NCBI GenBank assembly: GCA_013042795.1
Contig: JABDPK010000239.1
Span: forward strand, 1-10,178
Direction: 5' to 3'
Length of the DNA: 10,178 bases
From: Saprospiraceae bacterium
GTDB lineage: Bacteria > Bacteroidota > Bacteroidia > Chitinophagales > Saprospiraceae
The translations under genes and the position numbers were made by a program. A model generated the notes under the pieces. The model ran no database searches and was not told the origin of the DNA. It saw nothing but the letters and a program-made list of their open reading frames with translations. This document shows positions 1 through 8,000 of the stretch, piece after piece (position 1 is the first letter of the stretch; the number at the start of each line of letters is the position of its first letter).

Positions 1-694
1 TGGTATACCATCGGATATATGGTTTGAAGGTGTCGCTATTTTTAAGCATTCTGACCTGGTAATCATAAATAGCTTTTCGGCATTCATCAGAGCCGATTGT
101 ATCCAGGAAAGTATAGATTCTTTGATCTTCATCACTGTAGTTGACCGGGGCTACGTAGGGTATGGACACATCAACATCATCAGGATAAAAATACTTGTAA
201 AAAATAGTCGTTGTTCCTCCTTTGCTGATACCTGTACTTATCCATTTACCATTGTAGATTTTTCTAAACAAGCTATTTATGTGGTGGAGGTCAGCTGTGA
301 CCTGTTCAAAATTAAGATAGTTGTAATCCAAACTGTCCGGAACAGATTCACCAAAATACCGGTGTTCTACATTTAACTGGTTGGCATCTGCTATTCTTGA
401 CACCTCTGTAATGACATTGCTGCCTCGGGAATAGCCATTGGTAATAATAGCTGTGTGCTTGTCATATCCTCTATGGCTGAGATATACTTTTTGGTAGAAG
501 TGTCCTCTGTCCGGGTTTTTGTGGTCCAGTGGTTGTTTGATCTTTAGCTTATATGCTGATTTAAAACCTTCCGGGGTTTGGATCTTCTCAAAAATCACAT
601 CAGGCAATTCAAAGAGCCTGGTCTCCAGATCAGTTTGAGAACCGGCAGAAAAAGAAAACATTATGAACAGGGCGAACAGTTGAAGTCTTTTCAT
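1..694 (-). CDS. Secreted serine peptidase, S28/S37 (PS-10) type, N-terminal part (cut by window edge)
   Basis: The frame is open from an ATG at 694 down to base 1 with no stop, giving 231 codons of a protein that continues outside the window. Residues 1-19 form a signal peptide (a short basic start MKR, then a hydrophobic run ending in SAG/SQ) with no lipobox cysteine, so export to the periplasm or beyond is expected. An alpha/beta-hydrolase core follows: NGYSRG near residue 86, EHRYFGES at 110-117, and the nucleophile elbow GISKGG at 155-160 with Ser157 as the presumed catalytic serine. The EHR(Y/F)FGES and G-x-S-K-G-G pair is typical of the S28/S37 group, which removes short peptides or prolyl residues from peptide N- or C-termini. 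The acid and histidine of the triad would lie downstream and cannot be checked. The gene is divergent from the symporter gene. No Shine-Dalgarno is seen. The hydrolase class is secure; the exact family and substrate are inferred. Confidence 0.82.
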   Translation of the reverse strand, partial: MKRLQLFALFIMFSFSAGSQTDLETRLFELPDVIFEKIQTPEGFKSAYKLKIKQPLDHKNPDRGHFYQKVYLSHRGYDKHTAIITNGYSRGSNVITEVSRIADANQLNVEHRYFGESVPDSLDYNYLNFEQVTADLHHINSLFRKIYNGKWISTGISKGGTTTIFYKYFYPDDVDVSIPYVAPVNYSDEDQRIYTFLDTIGSDECRKAIYDYQVRMLKNSDTFKPYIRWYT

Positions 695-714
695 ATTTTG
701 AATTTTACCAAGCT

Positions 715-722
715 CAAAAGTA
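715..722 (-). promoter_or_regulatory. Bacteroidota-type -7 box for the peptidase gene
   Basis: Read on the minus strand this is TACTTTTG, an exact TAnnTTTG match, ending 20 bases before the peptidase ATG at 694. No clear TTTG-type -33 element lies at the usual distance upstream, so the call rests on the -7 box and its position alone. Confidence 0.4.
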
Positions 723-824
723 ATCATTATAAAGTGACTGATCTATGGAGCTAATTACTGTTTGTCTGGAACATCTAAGCCTGACTATACTTCGGGAGGC
801 CTGTTTTTCTTTTTATCTTTCTGC

Positions 825-2429
825 ATGTTTTTTCAATTGCTTTCCTTCTTTCTGTTTACCGGCATGGTTGCTTTTTTTGCGTGGTATCAAATCAGAAAGA
901 GTGACACAAGTTCTAAAGATGGATACTTCCTGGGTGGAAGAAGTCTTAGCGGTATTGTCATTGCCGGGTCTTTGCTTTTGACAAATATTTCAACCGAACA
1001 CCTGATAGGTATGAATGGGTCTGCCTATGAGAACGGGGCCATGATAATTGCCTGGGAAGTTACATCGGCGATTGCCCTTGTGATTGCAGCAATATATTTT
1101 GTCCCCCGATATTTGAAAATGGGGATCACAACAATTCCAGAATTTCTTGAAAATCGCTTCGACCAACAAATGCGCATGTTAATTGCGTTTCTTCTAATCA
1201 TTTCATTTGTGTGCACCATACTTCCTATTGTTTTATATACAGGTGCGATTAACGTGGAAAGTATCTTCAACCTGTCTGAAACACTAGGGATCACGCAGAA
1301 ACAAAGCTTATGGTTGACCGTCATGGTCATAGGAGCAATAGGATCAGTCTATGCTATATTCGGGGGATTAAAGACCATTGCCCTTACCGATACAATTAAT
1401 GGCTTTGGTTTGATTATTCTTGGTCTTTTAATTCCTGCTATTGCCCTTGCAGATATAGGTGAAGGTAAGATGACTGAAGGTCTGGTCAGGGTGTTTGAAA
1501 ATAGTCCACAGAAATTCAATGTCATTAGCCTTGAACCTTCGGTCGGGCCAGGTTCACGAATGGCTATTCTACCTTTCGCAGTATTGTTTACGGGGCTTAT
1601 TATCAACCAGTTGTATTTCTGGACAATGCATCAGTCTATTATCCAAAGGGCACTAGGAGCTGCAAGCCTGAAAGAAGCACAGAAAGGACTGTTGTTCACA
1701 GGAGCACTAAAGATCCTGGTTCCCTTGATTGTTGTTTTGCCAGGGATCATTGCGTATTATTATTTTGGTGACAGCATGCTGAATCAGCAGGATAGTGTAT
1801 ACCCGGAATTGGTTAAGAAGGTGCTTCCTGAATGGATGACCGGATTGTTTATAGCTGTAATTATTGGTGCTATTTTCAGTACATTCAATTCTGTTCTTAA
1901 CAGCGCGGCAACAGTGTTTAGCTTTGATATTTATGACAAGATCCGAAAAGACAGGAATCAGAGTGATATTGTCAGGACAGGAAAAAAGTGTTCCGTAATA
2001 CTTGCCATTGGTTCGATGATCATTGCCCCATTTGTGGCTAATGCACCTTCGGGCTTATATCAATTGTTGCAGCAGCTCAACGGCATCTTTTTTATTCCAA
2101 TGGCAACGGTAATTCTTGCCGGATTCGTGTTTAAAAGCGTTTCTGCAGCAGGCGCCAAAGCAGGGTTGTTTTTTGGACTGGCTTTTTATGTGATTCTAAA
2201 TTATGTGATCAAAGTAGAAATGCATTTTGTACACATATGGGGACTGGAATTTGTGTTAAACCTGATTGTCATGCATCTTGTCTCGCTGTATTACAAACCA
2301 AAGAAATCATTTTCTATCCGGGATGTCGGGATCGTTGAAGTGGAACCATGGAGGTTTACAAAACCGATGTCTGTCATTCTTATTGTAGTGACCGTTCTTA
2401 TATATATTTTATTGGGAAATGTTGGATAG
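825..2429 (+). CDS. Solute:sodium symporter (SSS/SLC5 family), YidK-like
   Basis: An inner-membrane transporter using the sodium gradient to import a small organic solute, probably a sugar or polyol. The protein is 534 aa from the ATG at 825, with more than a dozen hydrophobic segments. Family hallmarks are DGYFLGGRSL (32-41), LTNISTEHLIGMNG (52-65), WEVTSA (77-82), PRYLKMGITTIPEFLENRF (94-112), the GGLKTIALTDTINGFG region (180-195) and the helix around 349-370 (AIFSTFNSVLNSAATVFS). In that helix Ser352 and Thr353 align with the Na+-site serines of vSGLT. As I recall E. coli YidK, similarity runs nearly end to end. Start choice: an in-frame TTG at 762 would add 21 residues, but the ATG at 825 lines up with the YidK N-terminus, and the only ATG further upstream (745) is in another frame. 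The stop overlaps the start of the kinase gene by 11 bp, so the two are probably co-translated. The substrate cannot be read from sequence. Confidence 0.9.
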   Translation: MFFQLLSFFLFTGMVAFFAWYQIRKSDTSSKDGYFLGGRSLSGIVIAGSLLLTNISTEHLIGMNGSAYENGAMIIAWEVTSAIALVIAAIYFVPRYLKMGITTIPEFLENRFDQQMRMLIAFLLIISFVCTILPIVLYTGAINVESIFNLSETLGITQKQSLWLTVMVIGAIGSVYAIFGGLKTIALTDTINGFGLIILGLLIPAIALADIGEGKMTEGLVRVFENSPQKFNVISLEPSVGPGSRMAILPFAVLFTGLIINQLYFWTMHQSIIQRALGAASLKEAQKGLLFTGALKILVPLIVVLPGIIAYYYFGDSMLNQQDSVYPELVKKVLPEWMTGLFIAVIIGAIFSTFNSVLNSAATVFSFDIYDKIRKDRNQSDIVRTGKKCSVILAIGSMIIAPFVANAPSGLYQLLQQLNGIFFIPMATVILAGFVFKSVSAAGAKAGLFFGLAFYVILNYVIKVEMHFVHIWGLEFVLNLIVMHLVSLYYKPKKSFSIRDVGIVEVEPWRFTKPMSVILIVVTVLIYILLGNVG

Positions 2430-3210
2430 ATCAAAGGCATACGATATCGTTTGCATAGGTCATATTTGTCATGATCTGATTGATGAAGGTTTTAAAACCG
2501 GGGGTGCAGTCTATTTTGCGGCTCTTGAAACGATTAAAAGCAAGAAAGAAGTGTGCGTGCTTACCAGTATTGACCCGCATGATATATCATTGAAGGAAAT
2601 TTGTAATAAGGGGGTAGTCGTCATGAACCAGGAGAGTAAGCACACAACATGTTTCATAAACCAGTATGTCGACGATAAGAGAGTCCAGTTTTTACCGGTG
2701 CTTGCAAGCAGCCTGAGGACTGAATGGATATTGAGTCATCTTCCAAAATCAAAAGCCGTTTTTATTTGTCCTGTTGCAGATGAAATCGATGTTGGAATTC
2801 TGGAAAAGATAGAATCCGGTTTTCTGGCGTGTTCAATTCAGGGTTGGTTGCGCAAAAGAAATGAAAATGGTCAAGTCGTTCCAAAGAGTATGGGTTGGAA
2901 CAAACTAAAATACGCTGACGTCATTTTTCTAAGTTATGAAGACATCGATGGCCTGGATGATGCATTGGCAGAATTATGTCTTTTAGACAACATAATTGTG
3001 GTTACTGATGGGGATAAAGGAGCAGATATATTTATCAACGGGAACAAGCAACACTTTCCTGCTGTGCCCTCCAAGCTTGTCGATCCTACGGGAGCAGGAG
3101 ACATTTTTGCGACAGCCTTCATAATCAGATACCTCCAGCACAATGACCTAAGCGATGCTATGATTCATGCACACCTGGCAGCGTCAGAACATATTGCAAA
3201 AACAAGGTAA
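2419..3210 (+). CDS. PfkB/ribokinase-family carbohydrate kinase, short form
   Basis: A cytoplasmic ATP-dependent kinase for a sugar, nucleoside or polyol, 263 aa. The N-terminal region has the PfkB substrate-binding glycines (TGGAVYFAA, 27-35). The C-terminal region has VTDGDKGADIF (195-205) and the hallmark DPTGAGD (222-228), where GAGD forms the anion hole and Asp228 is the expected catalytic base. The second PfkB signature is nearly complete; Thr232 stands where the pattern wants Ser, Ala, Gly or Val. At 263 aa it is shorter than the usual roughly 300-330 aa, so the lid segment may be reduced. The opening residues (CIGHICHDLI, 12-21, then a Gly-Gly) recall plant myo-inositol kinases, but that is from memory and unverified. 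The ATG lies inside the symporter gene (11 bp overlap), arguing for translational coupling and for phosphorylation of the imported solute. The family is sure; the substrate is unknown. Confidence 0.88.
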   Translation: MLDRSKAYDIVCIGHICHDLIDEGFKTGGAVYFAALETIKSKKEVCVLTSIDPHDISLKEICNKGVVVMNQESKHTTCFINQYVDDKRVQFLPVLASSLRTEWILSHLPKSKAVFICPVADEIDVGILEKIESGFLACSIQGWLRKRNENGQVVPKSMGWNKLKYADVIFLSYEDIDGLDDALAELCLLDNIIVVTDGDKGADIFINGNKQHFPAVPSKLVDPTGAGDIFATAFIIRYLQHNDLSDAMIHAHLAASEHIAKTR

Positions 3211-3236
3211 TAAACCAGGGTAATAGTGCTTGTTTA

Positions 3237-3254
3237 TCGACGGTGTACTGTCGA
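3237..3254. other. Small hairpin in convergent gap
   Basis: TCGAC at 3237-3241 pairs with GTCGA at 3250-3254. One G-U and one G-C pair extend this to a 7-bp stem closing a 4-base loop (3244-3247). It lies 26 bases after the kinase stop. It may be part of the transcription end region together with the larger hairpin that follows, but it has no T-run of its own. Confidence 0.35.
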
Positions 3255-3265
3255 GGATATAGACA

Positions 3266-3308
3266 TGTTCCCTGCTATTGGAAAGCGTAATCCGCAAGCA
3301 GGGAAACA
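3266..3308. terminator. Probable bidirectional terminator hairpin between convergent genes
   Basis: TGTTCCCTGCT at 3266-3276 is the inverse complement of AGCAGGGAAACA at 3297-3308, apart from one bulged base. The 20 bases between could pair further (GGA 3280-3282 with TCC 3291-3293). It sits between the kinase (plus) and aldehyde dehydrogenase (minus) stops, 9 bases beyond the latter, where a shared terminator is expected. A clean run of T is missing on both sides; the plus side is only AT-rich, so intrinsic termination is not proven. Confidence 0.45.
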
Positions 3309-3317
3309 GTTATGTTA

Positions 3318-4850
3318 TTAAATTTTAAATTCAATTCCCTGAGCCAGGGGTACTTCAAGGCTGTAGTTGATTGTATTGGTTTGTCTGCGCATATAAGCCT
3401 TCCAGGCATCTGATCCTGATTCCCTTCCGCCGCCAGTCTCTTTTTCACCGCCAAAAGCACCACCAATTTCTGCTCCGCTGGTACCGATATTTACATTGGC
3501 GATCCCGCAGTCAGAACCGGCTGAACTCAGGAATAATTCGGCTTCTCTCATATTTGTCGTCATTATGGCAGATGACAAGCCTTGTGGAACATTATTCTGA
3601 ATATCAATAGCATTTTTCAGCCCTCCCCGATATCTGACCAGGTACAGGATAGGTGCAAAAGTTTCATGTTTGACGATAGGATAACTTGCTCTGACTTCAG
3701 CGACACATGGTTTGACATAGCAACCGCTACCGTAACCCCGGCCCGTCAATACACCGCCTTCAATAAGAAATGAACCACCTTGTTCTTTTATCTTTTCAAT
3801 ACTATCCATATATTTTTCAACGGCATCTTTGTCGATGAGCGGTCCTACATGGACTTTTGGATCAAGGGGGTTCCCGATCTTAAGATGCTTATATGCTTTG
3901 CTAAGAATCTTCTTGACCTTATCGTATTGAGAATCATGAATAATAAGCCTCCTGGTGCTTGTACAACGTTGACCACAAGTTCCAACTGCTCCAAAAACAG
4001 CGCCTGACAAAACAAGATTAAGGTCCGCATTCGGTGTAATGATTATAGCATTATTGCCACCCAGCTCCAGGAGTGATTTACCCAATCTTTGAGCAACGGT
4101 TGTTCCGACTATTTTACCCATTCTTGTACTTCCGGTAGCAGAGATCAGGGGTATACGATTATCAGTTGTCATATATTCTCCAACCGTGTAATCACCATTA
4201 ATAATACAGCTGATTCCTTCAGGAACATCGTTTTTCTTCAATACATCCATCAGGATATTGTGGCATGCAACAGCACATAAGGGTGTTTTTTCGCTTGCTT
4301 TCCAGATGCAAACGTCTCCACAGACGAGAGCGATCATTGAGTTCCATGACCAGACTGCAACAGGGAAGTTAAATGCAGAAATAATACCTACGATTCCAAG
4401 CGGATGCCATTGTTCATACATCCTGTGGGAAGGTCTTTCACTATGCATGGTAAGACCATATAGTTGTCTTGAAAGGCCAACAGCAAAATCACATATATCT
4501 ATCATTTCCTGAACTTCTCCCCAGCCTTCCTGCAAGGATTTACCCATTTCATAGGAAACCAGGCGTCCAAGGGCATCTTTATTTTTTCTAAGTGCATCAC
4601 CGTATTGTCTTACGATTTCACCCCTTTTGGGTGCTGGTGTGGTTCTCCAGGAAGAAAAGGCACCCTGAGCCTTTTTAACAACCTCTTCATATTCTTTTCG
4701 GGTTGTGACATTTACACTTCCAATATATTTTCCGTTTACTGGTGAATAAGAGTCGATGACAGTACCATCTCCATCCATTTTTTCAAGTCCGGTAAATGTT
4801 CCGGGATTATTTTTTTTCAAGCCAAGAGCTTTCAGAAATGTTGTATCCAT
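3318..4850 (-). CDS. Aldehyde dehydrogenase, ALDH7/antiquitin type (alpha-aminoadipic semialdehyde / piperideine-6-carboxylate dehydrogenase)
   Basis: A 510-aa NAD(P)-dependent cytoplasmic dehydrogenase. Very close agreement with human antiquitin (ALDH7A1), as I recall it, runs from the GEVQE region (111-115) to the C-terminal LAQGI-F ending. Landmarks in order: AFNFPVAVW (159-167) with the oxyanion Asn161; the nucleotide-binding TGSTRMG (239-245); LELGGNN (261-267) with the general base Glu262; GQRCTSTRR (293-301) with the catalytic Cys296; HETFAPILY (395-403); and GGAFGGEKETGGGRESGSDAWK (463-484), a diagnostic ALDH7 stretch. The antiquitin substrate-binding glutamate and arginine appear kept (about Glu115 and Arg300/301). 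Bacterial relatives (called amaB or pcd) oxidise the semialdehyde formed from lysine or pipecolate to 2-aminoadipate. No other lysine-degradation gene is in the window, so the pathway role is inferred from the family. It is divergent from secA and convergent with the kinase, so probably transcribed alone here. Confidence 0.92.
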   Translation of the reverse strand: MDTTFLKALGLKKNNPGTFTGLEKMDGDGTVIDSYSPVNGKYIGSVNVTTRKEYEEVVKKAQGAFSSWRTTPAPKRGEIVRQYGDALRKNKDALGRLVSYEMGKSLQEGWGEVQEMIDICDFAVGLSRQLYGLTMHSERPSHRMYEQWHPLGIVGIISAFNFPVAVWSWNSMIALVCGDVCIWKASEKTPLCAVACHNILMDVLKKNDVPEGISCIINGDYTVGEYMTTDNRIPLISATGSTRMGKIVGTTVAQRLGKSLLELGGNNAIIITPNADLNLVLSGAVFGAVGTCGQRCTSTRRLIIHDSQYDKVKKILSKAYKHLKIGNPLDPKVHVGPLIDKDAVEKYMDSIEKIKEQGGSFLIEGGVLTGRGYGSGCYVKPCVAEVRASYPIVKHETFAPILYLVRYRGGLKNAIDIQNNVPQGLSSAIMTTNMREAELFLSSAGSDCGIANVNIGTSGAEIGGAFGGEKETGGGRESGSDAWKAYMRRQTNTINYSLEVPLAQGIEFKI

Positions 4851-4870
4851 GTGTTGTTATTCTTTGATCG

Positions 4871-4878
4871 CAAATGTA
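4871..4878 (-). promoter_or_regulatory. Bacteroidota-type -7 box for the aldehyde dehydrogenase gene
   Basis: The minus strand reads TACATTTG, an exact TAnnTTTG match, ending 20 bases before the ATG at 4850. This is the same box-to-start distance as in the peptidase gene at the left end. No well-placed -33 TTG was found. The leader would be very short, roughly a dozen bases. Confidence 0.45.
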
Positions 4879-4905
4879 TAAAAAGCAGCGCATCGTAATG
4901 GTAAT

Positions 4906-4933
4906 TTTGACAATTTGGCATAAAATATATTTG
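4906..4933 (+). promoter_or_regulatory. Probable secA promoter (TTTG ... TATATTTG)
   Basis: TATATTTG at 4926-4933 is an exact TAnnTTTG box. A TTTG at 4906-4909 lies 16 bases before it, slightly closer than the about 19-20 usually quoted for the Bacteroides -33/-7 pair. Transcription starting just downstream would leave a leader of about 90 bases before secA, containing the hairpin at 4988-5016. A TTGACA (4907-4912) and a TATAAT (4935-4940) are also present, but 22 bases apart, too far for a standard sigma-70 promoter. Confidence 0.5.
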
Positions 4934-4987
4934 GTATAATATCTGACGTTATAATTTGAACAGAAATAAGTGAGTTATAAATAGATT

Positions 4988-5016
4988 ACAGGTTAACTCT
5001 TATCTTCACAACCTGT
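4988..5016 (+). promoter_or_regulatory. Inverted repeat in the secA leader
   Basis: ACAGGTT at 4988-4994 and AACCTGT at 5010-5016 are perfect 7-base inverse complements around a 15-base loop. The structure ends 15 bases before the secA ATG, so it could be an operator (DNA) or a translation-control hairpin (RNA). The function is unknown and a chance match is possible. Confidence 0.35.
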
Positions 5017-5031
5017 TAAACAAGCGATAAT

Positions 5032-8000
5032 ATGTTAAACGTACTAAAAAAGGTTTTTGGGACTAAGTATGACAAGGATGTCAAAGGCATTATGCCTTAC
5101 GTGGAAAAAACCAATGAATACTTTGAGGAATATCATGCATTGAGCGATGATGAACTCAGAAATATGACCATAGAATTCAGAAAAAGAATTTCGGATCATC
5201 TAAAAGGCATTGACCAGGACATTAAACACCTTGAGGAAGAAGCTGCAAAAGAAGAGGATCTTGGACATCGAGAAGAGATATATATACAGATCGATGAAAT
5301 GAAAAAAGATCGCGACAGTCACCTTGAGGATATACTCATGGAAATACTGCCAGAAGCTTTTGCCGTTGTCAAGGAAACTGCAAGCCGGTTTTCAAATAGC
5401 ACAGAGATAAGGGTTAAAGCTACAGAACATGATCGGAATCTGGCAGCATTTAATGACTATATCAATATTGATGGAGATACCGCGGTTTGGAAAAACAGCT
5501 GGACAGCAGCAGGAGGCGATGTAACATGGAATATGGTTCACTATGATGTACAGCTTATTGGAGGGTTTGTACTTCATACAGGTAAGGTTGCGGAAATGCA
5601 GACAGGAGAAGGAAAAACACTTGTTGCAACCCTTCCGGCCTATCTGAATGGATTATCAGGACAAGGGGTACACATTATTACAGTAAACGATTACCTGGCC
5701 CGCAGGGACAGCGAATGGGTTGGTCCTATCTTTGAATTCCTGATGATGACTGTTGATTGTATTGACAAATATCAACCACACTCACCCGAAAGGAAAGCAG
5801 CATATAAGTGCGATATTACCTACGGAACCAATAATGAGTTCGGGTTTGATTACCTGAGAGATAATATGGTGCGCTCTCTCGAAGAAAGAGTTCAGCAAAA
5901 ACATCATTATGCTATGATTGATGAGGTAGATTCAGTCCTCATTGACGATGCAAGGACACCTTTGATTATTTCCGGTCCGGTACCCGAGGGCACAGAAGAG
6001 CAGGAATACCAGGCTTTAAAACCAAAGGTTGAACGTCTAATGGCTGCTCAAAGAAAAATGGCAACACAATATCTTGCTGAGAGTAAGAAATTATTTAAAA
6101 CAGGAAATACGGGCTTTGAAGAAGGAGACACAGGTATGCATTTATTGAGAGCCTACCGTTCACTTCCTAAATACCGTCCGTTAATAAAGTTTTTGAGTGA
6201 AGAAGGTGTCAAAGCAGTCCTTCAAAAAGCCGAGAACTACTATATGCAGGAGCAGAACAAGAATATGCATCTTGTTGATGATACCTTGTTGTTTACTATT
6301 GATGAAAAAAACAGGAATGTTGAATTAACAGATCATGGAGTAGAATACCTTTCAAAAGGGGAGAATGATCCTAAATTCTTCATCATGCCGGATATAGCAA
6401 GTGAAATGCAGTTGATAGAAGCAAAAGAAACAGAAGAGGAAATTAATCTTGCAGAAGAAAGATCAGCCCTAATCCAGGACTATTCTATTAAGTCACGACG
6501 TCTGCATGCTGTAAGTCAACTTTTAAAAGCTTACACTCTTTTTGAAAAGGAAGAGGAATACGTAGTTATTGAGGGACAAGTAAAAATCGTAGATGAGCAG
6601 ACTGGTCGTATGATGGAGGGACGAAGGTACTCGGATGGTTTACACCAGGCACTCGAAGCCAAGGAGAATGTTAAAGTTGGTGATATTACCCAGACATACG
6701 CTACTATCACATTACAGAATTATTTCAGGATGTACCACAAGTTGGCGGGTATGACAGGTACAGCTGAGACAGAAGCACATGAATTGTGGGAGATTTATAA
6801 GCTTGATGTTGTGGTCATTCCGACAAACAGACCAATTGTCAGGGATGACAGGGAAGACCTTGTTTACAAGACAGCCAGGGAAAAATACAATGCCGTCATT
6901 GATGAGATTGAACATCTGACATCGAATGGCCGTCCGGTACTTTTGGGAACAACGACAGTTGATATTTCTGAGAAACTAAGCCGGATGTTGAACCTTAAAG
7001 GTATTTCACACAATGTACTGAATGCTAAACAACATCAAAGAGAAGCGGAGATCGTCGCAGAAGCCGGTAAGCCAGGCAGGGTGACAATTGCAACTAATAT
7101 GGCTGGTAGAGGAACAGATATAAAGATCAACCAGGAGGTCAAAGATGCAGGGGGACTGGCAATTATTGCTACGGAAAGACATGATTCAAGACGGGTAGAC
7201 AGGCAGTTGCGTGGTCGTGCCGGAAGACAGGGAGATCCTGGTACTTCCCAGTTCTATGTGTCATTGGAGGATAAACTGATGCGTTTGTTCAATTCAGATC
7301 GGATTGTGAAAGTAATGGATTCCATGGGTCATCAGGAAGGTGAAGTTATCCAGCACAAAATGATCACAAAGTCAATTGAACGGGCACAGAAGAAAGTAGA
7401 GGAAAACAACTTCGGGATCAGGAAAAGGCTTCTTGAATATGATGATGTCATGAACATCCAAAGAGAAGCTATTTATAACAAGAGAAATAATGCGCTATCA
7501 GGTGAAAGGCTCTCTGTAGATCTTTACAACATGATTATGTCATTAACCGAGAGTCTTGTTGAGGATCATAAAGCCGGAGGTAATTATGAAACCTTCAAAA
7601 ATGATAGCTTAAGGGTACTTACTATTGATCCGAGTATTGACGATGCTGATTTCAGCGAGGGAAACACAAATGAGCTTGTCGTTCGTTTTCAAAACCAGGT
7701 TCTGGAAGAATATGAAAGGAAATCAGATAAAATTTCGGAGATTTTACTGCCGGTGATCAAGAATGTACATGAAAATGAAGGACACAGGTATAAGCGGATT
7801 GCCATTCCTTATGTCAGTTCGAGGAGGGAAAAAGGTCTTCCCATAGCAGCTGATCTCGAACCAGCAGTTGATTCTGGCGGTAAGACAATTATGAAAGACA
7901 TCGAGAAGGCTATTACATTGGCATATATTGATGAGAACTGGAAGGAGCATTTGCGCTCAATGGATGAATTAAAAGATTCTGTACAGGCAGCTTCGTTTGA

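Noticed and set aside
756..764. TA-CTG-TTTG as a promoter for the symporter gene
   Set aside because: There are three bases instead of two between TA and TTTG, and no -33 element was found. No convincing promoter for the symporter could be assigned.
798..803. Purine-rich GGGAGG before the symporter ATG as a ribosome binding site
   Set aside because: It lies more than 20 bases from the ATG at 825 and inside the optional extended frame; the other genes here do not use Shine-Dalgarno sequences.
745..981. 78-residue open frame starting with ATG at 745
   Set aside because: It runs in a different frame across the symporter N-terminus, whose frame has clear family similarity; the overlapping product resembles nothing I know.
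4907..4940. TTGACA and TATAAT hexamers upstream of secA as a sigma-70 promoter
   Set aside because: The spacing is 22 bases, outside the working range, and the TAnnTTTG box between them better fits this phylum.
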